From positions 10,604,108 through 10,668,107 of the forward strand of contig CM064434.1 in assembly GCA_032690845.1 (NCBI GenBank): 64,000 nt of DNA, written 5' to 3'. The DNA comes from Eleusine coracana subsp. coracana. Its lineage: Eukaryota > Streptophyta > Magnoliopsida > Poales > Poaceae. The position numbers were made by a program, and so were the translations under genes. Shown one piece after another: positions 54,236-63,587 of the stretch (position 1 is its first letter; each line of letters starts with the position of its first letter). The notes beneath the pieces were generated by a model that was not told where the DNA came from, searched no databases, and saw nothing but the letters and a program-made list of their open reading frames with translations.

Positions 54236-55285
54236 TTGGATCGTGGGTATGTTCGTCAATCACTTAGTCCTTGTGCTATTCCTGTACTTTTGGTTCCTAA
54301 GAAAGATGGTACTTGGCATATGTGTGTAGATTGTAGAGCCATTAATAATATTACTATTAGGTATCGTCATCTAATTCCTAGGCTAGACGACATGCTTGAT
54401 GAGTTATGTGGTGCTATAATTTTCACTAAAATTGATTTGCATAGTGGCTACCATCAAATTAGAATGAAACTTGGAGATGAATGGAAAACACCTTTCAAAA
54501 CCAAATTCGAATTATATGAGTGGTTAGTAATGCCTTTCGATTTAACTAATGTACCTAGTACTTTCATGCGCTTGATGAATGAGGTTTTAAGAGCTTTCAT
54601 TGGCAAATTTGTGGTAGTTTACTTTGATGATATCTTGATTTATAGCAAATCCATAGATGAACATATGAATCATTTACGTGTTGTTTTTTATGCTTTACAA
54701 GATGCACGTTTATTTGGTAACCTTGAGAAGTGCACCTTTTGCATGGATCGAGTCTCTTTTCTTGGCTATGTTATGACTCCACAGGGAATTGAGGTGGATG
54801 AGGCGAAGATTGAAGCCATAAAGAGCTGGTCTGTACCAAAAACTATCACACAGGTGAGGAGTTTTATTGGTCTTGCAGGTTTCTACCGACGCTTTGTCAA
54901 AGATTTCAGCACCATTGTTGCACCTTTGCATGAGTTGACAAAGAAGGGCGTCGATTTCTATTGCGGTAAGGTACATCATGAGTCTTTTGATGCTTTGAAG
55001 GATAAACTTACACATGCACCATTGCTGCAATTACCTAATTTTGATAAGATTTTTGAGCTTGAATGTGATGCTAGTGGTATAGGCATTGGTGATGTTTTGA
55101 TGCAAGATAGTAAACCTGTTGCATACTTTAGTGAGAAAATTATTGGGCCTGTTTTGAATTACTCCACGTATGATAAGGAATTGTATGCACTTGTACGTTG
55201 TTTAGAGACATGGCATCATTATTTGTTGCCCAAAGAATTTGTTATTCATTCTGATCATGAATCACTTAAGTATATTCGTTCTTAA
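54236..55285 (+). CDS. Element E reverse transcriptase-RNase H
   Basis: 349 residues. RT: KKDGTWHMCVDCRAINNITI (22-41), FTKIDLHSGYHQ with first Asp at 67, MPFDLTNVPSTFM (99-111), where the usual Gly and Ala are Asp and Val, and YFDD at 129-132. RNase H: D278 in ELECDASG, E315 in YDKELYAL, D340 in HSDHES. It ends at a nonsense codon after IRS. The frame is long, but the two changed residues in the FGLTNAP motif and the missing C-terminus make activity doubtful. Confidence 0.85.
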   Translation: MDRGYVRQSLSPCAIPVLLVPKKDGTWHMCVDCRAINNITIRYRHLIPRLDDMLDELCGAIIFTKIDLHSGYHQIRMKLGDEWKTPFKTKFELYEWLVMPFDLTNVPSTFMRLMNEVLRAFIGKFVVVYFDDILIYSKSIDEHMNHLRVVFYALQDARLFGNLEKCTFCMDRVSFLGYVMTPQGIEVDEAKIEAIKSWSVPKTITQVRSFIGLAGFYRRFVKDFSTIVAPLHELTKKGVDFYCGKVHHESFDALKDKLTHAPLLQLPNFDKIFELECDASGIGIGDVLMQDSKPVAYFSEKIIGPVLNYSTYDKELYALVRCLETWHHYLLPKEFVIHSDHESLKYIRS

Positions 55286-56051
55286 TGTAATTTGAACCAT
55301 AGACATGCTAAATGGATTGAGTTTATTGAGTCTTTTCCTTACATTATTAAACATAACAAAGGGAAGGATAATATGATCGTTGATGCTTTATCTAGGCGCC
55401 ACACTTTATTGTCTCAATTTGATTGTAGAAATTTTGGACTTGAGGCAATTAAAGAACAATATGCTGCTGATGTTGATTTTAGGATGTATTACTGTATTGT
55501 AAAGAAGGTCGTGCATGGAATAAATTTGTGTTGAATGATAGATTCTTGTTTAGAGCTAACCGCCTATGCATTCCAGTTGGTTCCGTTCGTCTTTTGTTGT
55601 TACAGGAGGCGCATGGAGGTGGATTGATGGGTCATTTTGGTGCCAATAAGACAGAGGATATTTTGGCCACACACTTCTTTTGGCCAAGGATGAGGAAAGA
55701 TGTTGAGCGCTTTGTTGCTCGCTGTACTACATGTCAAAAAGCTAAGTCTCGCTTGAATCCACATTGTTTATACATGCCACTTCATGTTGCTTCTATTCCT
55801 TGGGCGGATATTTCTATGGACTTTGTTTTAGGACTGCCTAGGACTAAGAGGGGGAGTGATAGTATTTTTGTTGTTGTGGATAGATTTTCTAAGATGGCAC
55901 ACTTTATACCATGTCATAAGACTGATGATCTAGTTATATTGCAGATCTATTTTTCAAAGAAATTGTACGTTTGCATGGTATGTCTTCTACTATTATTTCA
56001 GATCGTGATGCAAAATTCTTGAGTCACTTTTGGCGCATGCTTTGAAATAAG
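55286..56051 (+). pseudogene. Element E RNase H end and integrase N-terminal half (frameshifted)
   Basis: 55292-55534 continues RNase H (HAKWIEFIESFPYIIKHNKG). A lost A near 55483 shifts the frame. 55528-56022 has the zinc finger intact (HGGGLMGHF, then CTTCQK) and the first core Asp (ISMDFVLGLPRT). A lost G near 55927 shifts the frame again. ISDRDAKFLSHF with the second Asp follows in the new frame. Confidence 0.8.
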
Positions 56052-57005
56052 TTGGGTACAAAGTTGTTGTTTTCTACAACTTGTCACCCACAAACTGATG
56101 GACAAACTGAGGTGGTGAACCGCACTTTGGGTACTATGTTGAGAGCTATTTTGAAGAAAAATTTGAAGCAATGGAAAGAATGTTTGCCTCATGTTGAGTT
56201 TGCATATAATCGGGCAACACATTCTACTACAAAGGTAAGTCCTTTCAAGGTAGTGTATGGTTTTGATCCCCGTACCCCACTTGATATACTTCCTCTACCT
56301 ATTCATGAGAGAGTTCATATTGATGCTAAGGAGCATGCTGAATTTATTTTGCAACTGCATGAGACCACTAGACTTAGCATTAAAAAGATGAATGACAAGT
56401 ATAAAATTGCTGGTAGTAAAGGTAGAAAAGAAGTAAAACTTGATGTAGGAGATTTAGTATGGTTACACTTGAGAAAGGATAGATTTCCAGATTTGAGAAA
56501 GTATAAATTAATGCCTAGAGCTGATGGTCCTTTTAAAATAATTGAGAAGATTAATGATAATGCATACAAACTTGAGTTGCCTCCCGAGTTCGGGGTTAGT
56601 CCTACTTTTAACATTTCAGATTTGAAATCATACTTGGGAGAAGAGGATGAGCTTGAGTCAAGGACGACTCCACTTCAAGAGGGGGAGGGTGATGAGGACA
56701 TCATTCCTAACAATACATGCAACACTCCTCCAATTCTGGACTTGCAAGGTCCAGTGACTAGAGCTCGTGCAAGACGACTAAATTCAGAGGTGAGCTCGTT
56801 CCTATGTTCTTCATCATATGTCACTTTTGAGAATGGTTTGCTACCTAATGATTATATTATACTTAGGAACCATAGAGAGGACCAGGAGATGATGGGAGAA
56901 GGACTTGGAGACGTGGACGACCAGCAAGGACGTGGAAGCCAAGGTGGAGGCCCAACCAAAACCGACTTCGAGTCTGTTTTGGGGCTCAGGACCAGTCTGC
57001 ACTAA
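56052..57005 (+). CDS. Element E integrase C-terminal half with tail in the LTR
   Basis: 317 residues. DGQTEVVNRTLG holds the catalytic Glu. GDLVWLHLRKDRFPDLRKYK and FNISDLKSYLGEEDELESR follow, then TRARARRLNSEVSSFLCSSS and a final SVLGLRTSLH. The stop at 57003-57005 lies 316 nt inside the 3' LTR, exactly as in element B. The ATG is internal to the polyprotein. The tail is where CRM elements carry their variable C-terminus. Confidence 0.8.
   Translation: MGTKLLFSTTCHPQTDGQTEVVNRTLGTMLRAILKKNLKQWKECLPHVEFAYNRATHSTTKVSPFKVVYGFDPRTPLDILPLPIHERVHIDAKEHAEFILQLHETTRLSIKKMNDKYKIAGSKGRKEVKLDVGDLVWLHLRKDRFPDLRKYKLMPRADGPFKIIEKINDNAYKLELPPEFGVSPTFNISDLKSYLGEEDELESRTTPLQEGEGDEDIIPNNTCNTPPILDLQGPVTRARARRLNSEVSSFLCSSSYVTFENGLLPNDYIILRNHREDQEMMGEGLGDVDDQQGRGSQGGGPTKTDFESVLGLRTSLH
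56677..56689 (+). other. Polypurine tract of element E
   Basis: AAGAGGGGGAGGG directly precedes the LTR start at 56690. It is also coding, since pol reads through it. Confidence 0.85.
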
Positions 57006-57599
57006 AACGGATGCCCAGGACGCATAAGGACTCGGATTTGGACGTTCTATATATGCATGGAAAGATAAGAAGAAGACCTTTCCAATGCCGCCATTCCCAT
57101 GTCAAAATTCATCAGGAATCATCATGAATCATCGAAACAATAGAGGGTCCAGAATCTGTTTCGGTGTTGTGTCGCCTGTTTTGAGACTTTGGGCTTTGTA
57201 TCTAGTTGAGTCCAATTAGGGGATCTTGTACGAACCTAGGGTCTTTATATACAGCCGCCGCTGCACCATTAGGGTTCGGGTTTTGCTTAGATTATTCTAT
57301 TCATAACAGTTTTGCTGTTACCACGGTTTATGAGACCCCAACTTCGTGAGATCCATAATACATCTGCAATTGTGTTGCATTATTCTTTGTTCTTGCTTGT
57401 GTTCTTGATTCGTAGGCAGGGATTAGCCTTCTCGGCGCATTCAATCATTTTAGGACGGTTGATAACCAGAGGAGACGTCATGCTATGATTGCGGGGTTTA
57501 GAACGTGTTGTTCTAAAGCTGGATCGATTTGTGTGTCGCCTCCAACCAAATCAACGTAACCAGAACCTTTCGGAAGATCGGGAACCCTTGTCCACATCA
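56690..57599 (+). repeat. Element E 3' LTR
   Basis: 910 bp. TATA-like CTTTATATAC at 57243-57252. The first 316 nt are protein-coding. Confidence 0.9.
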
Positions 57600-57604
57600 C
57601 ATGA
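57600..57604. repeat. Target-site duplication (right) of element E: CATGA
   Basis: Exact match to 49848-49852. Confidence 0.9.
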
Positions 57605-58470
57605 TAACTTCCAGACAAGGTCTCCTTCCAAAAAACTTTTGGGCATCGCCTTTTTATTATAAAATCTGGCCACACGGGTCTTATTTTCTTGAATCTTTTC
57701 CAGGGCCTTCATCCGATACTGTACGACATCTTCTAATTCATCTAACATAACTTGCTTATAATCATCGGCTGATAACTGATCTTGCATCTCCACCCTTCTA
57801 GACCCCAGATTTGTCTGCCATGGTGAAACTGCCTCATGCCCATAAATCAGCTCATAAGGTGACACTTTAATTGACCCATGACAAGCCATCCTGTATGCCT
57901 ATAAAGATTCAGCCAATGTCGTATACCACTTCTTGGGTTGTTCATCTATCTTTCTCTTAATCAACTTAATCAAACTCTTGTTGGATACTTCCACTTGACC
58001 ATTGGCTTGAGCGTAATATGGCAATGAATTCAAAAGCCTGATTCCCATACTATCAGCAAAGCTTTGAATCTCATTTGAAGTAAACACAGAACCCTAGTCA
58101 GTGGTAATAGTCTGTGACACACCAAATCGATATATAATATGTTCCTGACATCCTTCTGATGATTGAATCTGAAGATTCCCATACTAATATGTACCACCCC
58201 GAACTTCTGACAATCCTGACATCCTTTATAATATTTGAAGCAATCTTCCAGCATAGTCGGCCAATATTATCTAGTCCTTTTTAACAACCACCTCATGTTA
58301 TGAGCCGATTGATGTGCACCACATACACCTTCGTGAACTTCACATATAACAACCTTGGCCTTTTCCTCATTCAAACATCTTAATAGTACACCATCAATCG
58401 TTCGATAATAAAGTTTTTCTTCTAATAAAATATCCCTCAAAGCCATGTACCGAATCTTCCGAGGCACTCG
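57605..58470 (-). pseudogene. Element D integrase (deleted and broken)
   Basis: Minus strand. The zinc region HEGVCGAHQSAHNMRWLLKR, then CFKYYKGCQDCQ (58200-58400). The text then jumps to IIYRFGVSQTI near 58120, so the part with the first catalytic Asp is missing. TTD followed by a stop, then GSVFTSNEIQSF, holds the second Asp. YYAQANGQVEVSNKSLIKLI holds the Glu. 57551-57889 gives MACHGSIKVSPYELIYGHEA and MPKSFLEGDLVWKL, ending at element E. Confidence 0.8.
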
Positions 58471-59268
58471 TTGAGTTGGATCTCTAAGATACTAAATAAT
58501 CGCAATTCTCCAATCTTCTTCATCGACATCAACTATATCAACAATAACCTCGCCATCATTCAGTTGATAACCCAATGCCTTTTGCGCCAAATCATTTGCC
58601 TCTATATTTTGCTCTCATGGGACATGCTTGAATCTTACTGTTTTAAAGTGTTGCAATATACTTTGACACTCGGCATGAAATAGTCTTAACACATCATCCT
58701 TGCATTCAAATTCCCCCGCAAGTTGCCTGAGCACCAATAATGAATCTCCTATGATTTTGACACAATCGACTCCAGCTTCTTTCATCATCTGCAACCCCTT
58801 AATCACAGCTCTATATTCAGTCTGATTGTTAGTTGATACCTCAACAGCAAATGCAAACTCAAATCTTGCCCCCTGAGGTGATATGATCATGAGCCCGATA
58901 CCACAACTGTTCTTGCAAACAGATCCGTCAAAGAATAATAACCATGGCACTAGCTTCACCATCGACACTTCAGACCTGGAGTGTTCAACAACCAAATCAA
59001 CCAGCACTTGACCCTTAACAGCTTTAGCAGATTTATACGTAAGATCATATTCGGCTAGACCAAGCATCCATTTACCAATTCTTCCTTTTAAAATAGGAGC
59101 CGATAGCTTATACTTGATGACATCAGCTTTGCAAACCACCATACACTCGGTCAATAACAAATAATGCCTCAACTTCACACATGAGAAATACAAACATAAA
59201 TATAACTTATCAATCTCTGTGTACCTGGTTTCAGCATCAATCAATCTTTGACTTAGATAAAACACCAC
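58471..59268 (-). CDS. Element D RNase H region
   Basis: The main frame 58615-59268 (217 residues) begins in the RT connection (YLSQRLIDAETRYTEIDKLY). RNase H follows: LLFFDGSVCKNSCGIGLMII with catalytic Asp, NNQTEYRAVIKGLQMMKEAG with Glu, and KIIGDSLLVLRQLAGEFECK with Asp. All three acidic positions are kept. Text after 58615 (EANDLAQKAL) continues past a frame change. Confidence 0.8.
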
Positions 59269-59430
59269 CCTTTCTTAGCCATCTTATTCTTGGATTAAAG
59301 TTGATCTGATTAACTTCTTATCCGCCACAAGATAAAGCTTGAAAGGAAATCCTTCTCTTGGTGGTACCAATACTAGTGGGGAAACCAAATACCGTTTAAT
59401 ATCATCTAAAGCTTTCTGGTGTTCTACTTC

Positions 59431-60066
59431 TCACACAAACCTTTGATTTGGTTTTAACTTCAGCAACGGGGTAAACACATCAAGTTTCCCAGATAGATTT
59501 GAAATAAACCTCCTGACAAAATTCACTTTGTCAAGTAAAGATTGAAGTTCTATCTTGTTAACTGGCGGCTCAATGTCATTAATAGCTTTCATGCTCTTCG
59601 GCCCAACTTCAATCCCCTTTTCTTGCACAATGAAACCCAAAAACTGACCAGCCAATACACCGAAACCACAATTTTTCGGATTCATCTTCAGACCATACTT
59701 ATTGGTTCTCTCAAGTACTTCCCGTAAATCAGCAATATGATCTTCTACTCTTTTAGATTTAACCACTACATCATCAATATAAATTTCCACCAACCTGCCA
59801 ATCAAATCATGGAATATATAATTCATGGCCCATTGATATGTAGCTCTAGCATTCTTCAACCCAAATGTCATGACCACCCATTCATACAACCCAATTGCAC
59901 CGGGACACCTGAATGTAGTCTTCGATATATCTTCTTCCGCCATGAAAATCTGATTATAACCAGCATGACCATCCATAATACTAACAATTTTGTGTCCTGT
60001 GGTTGCATCAACTAGAAGATCTGCTATCGGCATTGGATAATCATCTTTCGGAGTAGCTTTATTCAA
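59431..60066 (-). CDS. Element D reverse transcriptase
   Basis: 211 residues. MNKATPKDDYPMPIADLLVD, then VSIMDGHAGYNQIFMAEED with the first Asp, MTFGLKNARATYQWAMNYIF (Ala-Arg where relatives have Ala-Gly), and EIYIDDVVVKSK with YIDD. NPKNCGFGVLAGQFLGFIVQ is the thumb. The ATG is internal to pol; the preceding finger domain continues upstream in 60090-60498 with stops. RT copies element RNA into DNA. Confidence 0.8.
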   Translation of the reverse strand: MNKATPKDDYPMPIADLLVDATTGHKIVSIMDGHAGYNQIFMAEEDISKTTFRCPGAIGLYEWVVMTFGLKNARATYQWAMNYIFHDLIGRLVEIYIDDVVVKSKRVEDHIADLREVLERTNKYGLKMNPKNCGFGVLAGQFLGFIVQEKGIEVGPKSMKAINDIEPPVNKIELQSLLDKVNFVRRFISNLSGKLDVFTPLLKLKPNQRFV

Positions 60067-60089
60067 TGGTCAAAAGTTGATATAAACTC

Positions 60090-60719
60090 TCAATTTGCCA
60101 CACTCCTTGAAACCACGCACAATATTTGAAACCCACTCTGGATATCGGCAAGGCCTAATGAATTTAGCATCATATAATTTAGTAATCTCAGCCTTGACAT
60201 CATCATATATCTTTGGATCAATTCTTCTTGGAGGCTGCTACTAAGATCGATATCCAGGCTTAATGGGCAACTGATGTTCAACTATAGATCGGCTCAGACC
60301 GGGCATCTCAGAATAATCCCAAGCAAAGCAATCCCGATACTCTTTTAATAACTTTATTAATTCAACTTTAAAATCTTCATCTAACTTTTTACTAATAAAT
60401 GTCGGCCTTGGTTTGTCACCATCTCCTATATCAACTTCCTGTAACTCATCGGCCGACATGAATCCTTTTTCCAACTTCCCATCTTCCGCAAATTCCATTG
60501 GGGTGCCTGTCAGAGAAACAGTTTAGAATTTGATTGGTCCACTACTTCAAGACCCTGTGTAGTAATCTTGACGTAATCCCTATCCCAGATCTTGCTAGAC
60601 AAACACTCCATATCATCCGCATGCCATGGAACTAAATCGGCCGATACGACATTGACAGTTTCATCGGCCAGGATCACCTCTACTTGATCGCCATTCCATA
60701 GGCCTAGAGACCGGTGCAT
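60090..60719 (-). pseudogene. Element D protease-RT linker and RT fingers
   Basis: 60510-60719 carries MHRSLGLWNGDQVEVILADE, a linker block. 60241-60498 has ELIKLLKEYRDCFAWDYSEM and PGLSRSIVEHQLPIKPGYRS, the sequence that precedes RT. Stops lie between and after these pieces. Confidence 0.75.
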
Positions 60720-60758
60720 CGTAGAAGGAACACAGCAATTAGCATGTATCCAATCACT

Positions 60759-61175
60759 TCACAATAGAAGGTCATAGGTTCCCTTTCCATCAATCACAAA
60801 GAAAGTAATCGGCAAGGTTTTGCTGCTGATTGTGAGTTCCACATTTAAAACTCCCTTAGCTGCTGCAATGCGACCATCATAATCCCTTAGAATCATATTT
60901 GTATCAAGCAAATCTTCTTCAGTCTTTCCCGACTTTCTAACAGTAGTGATTGACATGATATTCATTGTAGCACCTCCATCGACCATCATCTTTTCTATCA
61001 GCATCCCATTAACAGAACCTTTTAAGAACAAAGCCTTCAAGTGCCGATGTCTGGACTCATCTGGTTTATCGAATACTGCTTGTTGAGTATCAAATATAAG
61101 ATGTGGTTCACTCTCTCTATTAGCAAACAACTCTTCATCTGCAGCCAAGAATTCTTGAGGCAGTATCATCACCAT
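60759..61175 (-). CDS. Element D retropepsin
   Basis: 138 residues. HLKALFLKGSVNGMLIEKMM leads to the active site VDGGATMNIM, in which the D-T/S-G is D-G-G. LPITFFVIDGKGTYDLLL ends the domain with the usual hydrophobic strand. It would cleave Gag-Pol. The frame is open, but its neighbours are broken. Confidence 0.75.
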   Translation of the reverse strand: MVMILPQEFLAADEELFANRESEPHLIFDTQQAVFDKPDESRHRHLKALFLKGSVNGMLIEKMMVDGGATMNIMSITTVRKSGKTEEDLLDTNMILRDYDGRIAAAKGVLNVELTISSKTLPITFFVIDGKGTYDLLL

Positions 61176-61309
61176 TTCACAGAGATACTTGGCATTTGCT
61201 CTTGCGGTTTCACCTTTAGCCTCTAGACTTTCTTTGGTGGCTAATCATCTTTATCATAATATTGGCCAGCCCTTATCTGCCTGCAATGCATTCTCTGTAT
61301 CCTGCATTT

Positions 61310-63150
61310 CTAACTCCTAGAGAAAATACCGGATGAGGACCACTGATCAGCCTGCTCTTGTCCCTCTTGCATCTCCTCATCGACTTCCTTATCAAATTTG
61401 GCCTCGTCGCTTGCCTTCTTGGTTCTGAGTCGATCAAATACGGAAACCCTGTGATGTCGATTGGCTGATCCCACTATCGACTCTTTGGAGTCGTTCACAT
61501 GATGTTGGTGCCGATGATTTGTTGTAGCCTCCCTATGCATCTGCTCTACGCGCTTACTACATCTAGGGCAGTTGTTGATTGACGGTAGCTTCACATTGTG
61601 ATCCTAGCAATATTGAAAGAATGGATAGCTCCAATGTGGATCAAACTGTGACTCCTTCACTTCCCTATCTCTCTTTTTCTGGTATCTTTTGATAAATGCC
61701 TCCACATTGTCAATACCAGCCATGTTGACATTTGCAGGGAAAGGATGCCCATCAATCTTCATAGTACCTTTAGTGAATTTTATCTTGCCCTGCTCAAACG
61801 CCATCTAAATCTGTCTCTTGAACACTTCGCAATCATTAGTATTATGACAAGGAGAGTTATACCACTTGCAGTACCTCATCTTCTTTAATTCTTTAGTAGG
61901 AGGTATTATATGATTGGGTGGCAATTGAATGTGCTTCTCTTGTAATAACATATCGAATATCTTGTCGGCCTCGGTGATCTCAAAATCATATTTTTCTTTA
62001 GGTTCGTTCTACTTCATCCACGGGCACGACAACATATTCTTATTTCTAGTCCATTCGGCCATATCGACTTTAGCAGTTTCTTCATCAGATTCAGACCCAT
62101 AATCATTATAATTAATCTAAATCGGTCTTGAACGTGCCCCCCGGGTCAGATTCTCTTGAATGGACACCTTCTGCACTAACTGGGACAAGCTTTCAAATTC
62201 AGTCGAGGGAAACTTTTCTCTTAGAGGGGCAACCAAACCATTGAATGCTATTTCTGCCATCTAATTATCAGTTAACTACAGGCTGAAACACTTGTTGTGC
62301 ACATCTCTAAATCTCTGCACGTAATCATGCACAAACTCCCCAGCTTTCTGCCTCATAGCAATCAAATCTGATAACCTTAACTCTCTAGTTTCAACAAAGA
62401 AGTACTTGTGAAATTTTTGTTCGAGATCGGCCCAAGTAATAATTGAATTTGGGGGCAATGATGCAAACCAAGAAAATGCCAATCCAAACAAGGATAATGG
62501 AAATAACCTGATCTTCAATGCCTCTGTGTTACCAGCTTCTCCACACTGCACTAAAAATTGACTAATATGCTCAACTGTAGTAGTATTATCTTGTCCAGTG
62601 AACTTAGTAAATTCTAGCAGTCTGTATCGACTCGGCATAGGAATCAAATCGTAGCTTGGAGGATACGGAGGTTGATACATGTATGTTTGTTGCTTAGGCT
62701 TCAATCCAAATTGTTCCCTCATCACTTCAGCAATCTTCAAAGCCCAGTCATCAGTCGATACATTGACATTTGGGGTAGTCAATATCGGACCCGATGCTGG
62801 TATATGTGAGCCAAAATTAACAACTGTATGATGGCCTCCTAGTTCTCCTGGTAGTGCGGATGACGATGGCATTCCAAATATACTCGGCTCGACAATAGGG
62901 GTAGTACTGTATGTCACATTTGGCTCTGTAGTGTCTTGTGTGTAATGCTATGGTTGCGTCTGTGGGGTGTTCTTCTGCAATATGCGAAGTGCCTTTTCTA
63001 TTGTACCAGCATCAGCATTCCTTAAAGGTGGAGTACTTTCTAAAGGCATTTGACTTGAACTTGCCGTAGGAGCTGTAGGCCGAGGAATATTCCCGGTCAC
63101 TCAGAAATACACTAGCCCATGAACTGGATCATCAAATACGCAACCCTCCA
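61310..63150 (-). pseudogene. Element D gag (broken)
   Basis: Likely start near 63150 (MEGCVFDDPVHGLVYF, then a stop). The open part 62276-62917 (213 residues) contains RYRLLEFTKFTGQDNTTTVE, HISQFLVQCGEAGNTEALKI, LPPNSIITWADLEQKFHKYF and LSDLIAMRQKAGEFVHDYVQ, the Gag core of Tat-type elements. 61604-61804 and 61310-61594 continue it. A C/H cluster (RYCKWYNSPCHNTNDC) near 61850 is the nucleocapsid-like part. Several stops. Confidence 0.8.
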
Positions 63151-63197
63151 TAGTCTAAATAATCAAAGTTCTCAAAAGTATTAACCAATACAGGCGA

Positions 63198-63587
63198 CTA
63201 GTTAATTAATGCATGATGTACCGCCATGTGGATCATGTTACTCAGAGCTTCTTCATCAATAGCTTCTATTGGTTTATTGGCAAGTGACTTCTCACCATCA
63301 TCTTCAATCAGGACAGCAGCAGGCAACTTCCCCTTCTGGATGATACCATGCCTTGTTTTGCCAAAAGTTCCCAACATAAGCTTTTCAAACTCAGCAAGTC
63401 TTTGATCAATCTGTGCCTTCGCCTCATCATTCAGATCATCTCTAAGAACGGGTAGCACATGTTCATTCTTTAGATCAGCACTGATATTGTTCTTTGGTTG
63501 TGTGGCTTCAGGGCCTTTTGGCATTCCAAGTAGAGACATGATGCAAGCTTCAAAGTTCTTGGTCCCACCAAGCGTGCCAAAAAGCAT
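63198..63587 (-). CDS. ORF over the primer site of element D
   Basis: 130 residues. The A of its ATG is the last base of the 5' LTR and TG is the first internal dinucleotide, so the primer site is translated (MLFGTLGGTKNFEACIMSLL). The rest is charged (LRDDLNDEAKAQIDQRLAEF, FEKLMLGTFGKTRHG) with no domain I recognise. A stop near 63198 separates it from gag. It may be the original start of Gag, cut off by a later stop, or a separate small ORF. Confidence 0.5.
   Translation of the reverse strand: MLFGTLGGTKNFEACIMSLLGMPKGPEATQPKNNISADLKNEHVLPVLRDDLNDEAKAQIDQRLAEFEKLMLGTFGKTRHGIIQKGKLPAAVLIEDDGEKSLANKPIEAIDEEALSNMIHMAVHHALIN
63561..63579 (-). other. Primer-binding site of element D
   Basis: The minus strand reads TGGCACGCTTGGTGGGACC, 7 bases from the LTR end (spacer GCTTTT with the preceding T). 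It is not the Met type. I cannot name the tRNA with confidence. Confidence 0.65.

Larger units (their letters stand above)
49853..57599 (+). mobile_element. Element E: complete CRM-like chromovirus (Ty3/gypsy)
   Basis: A 7747-bp plus-strand element with LTRs at 49853-50759 and 56690-57599, a degenerate Met-type primer site, a polypurine tract at 56677-56689, and CATGA on both sides. Gag, protease, RT, RNase H and integrase follow the same order as in element B and are similar throughout, so B and E belong to one family in inverted orientation. Nonsense and frameshift lesions are at different places from those in B, so each decayed independently. Over the first 320 or so bases the LTRs differ at about 22 positions by eye. 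Confidence 0.85.

Noticed and set aside
53927..55030. Minus-strand ORFs in element E (and the matching plus-strand ones in B near 23067-23387)
   Set aside because: The same shadow frames recur in both copies only because pol is conserved on the other strand.
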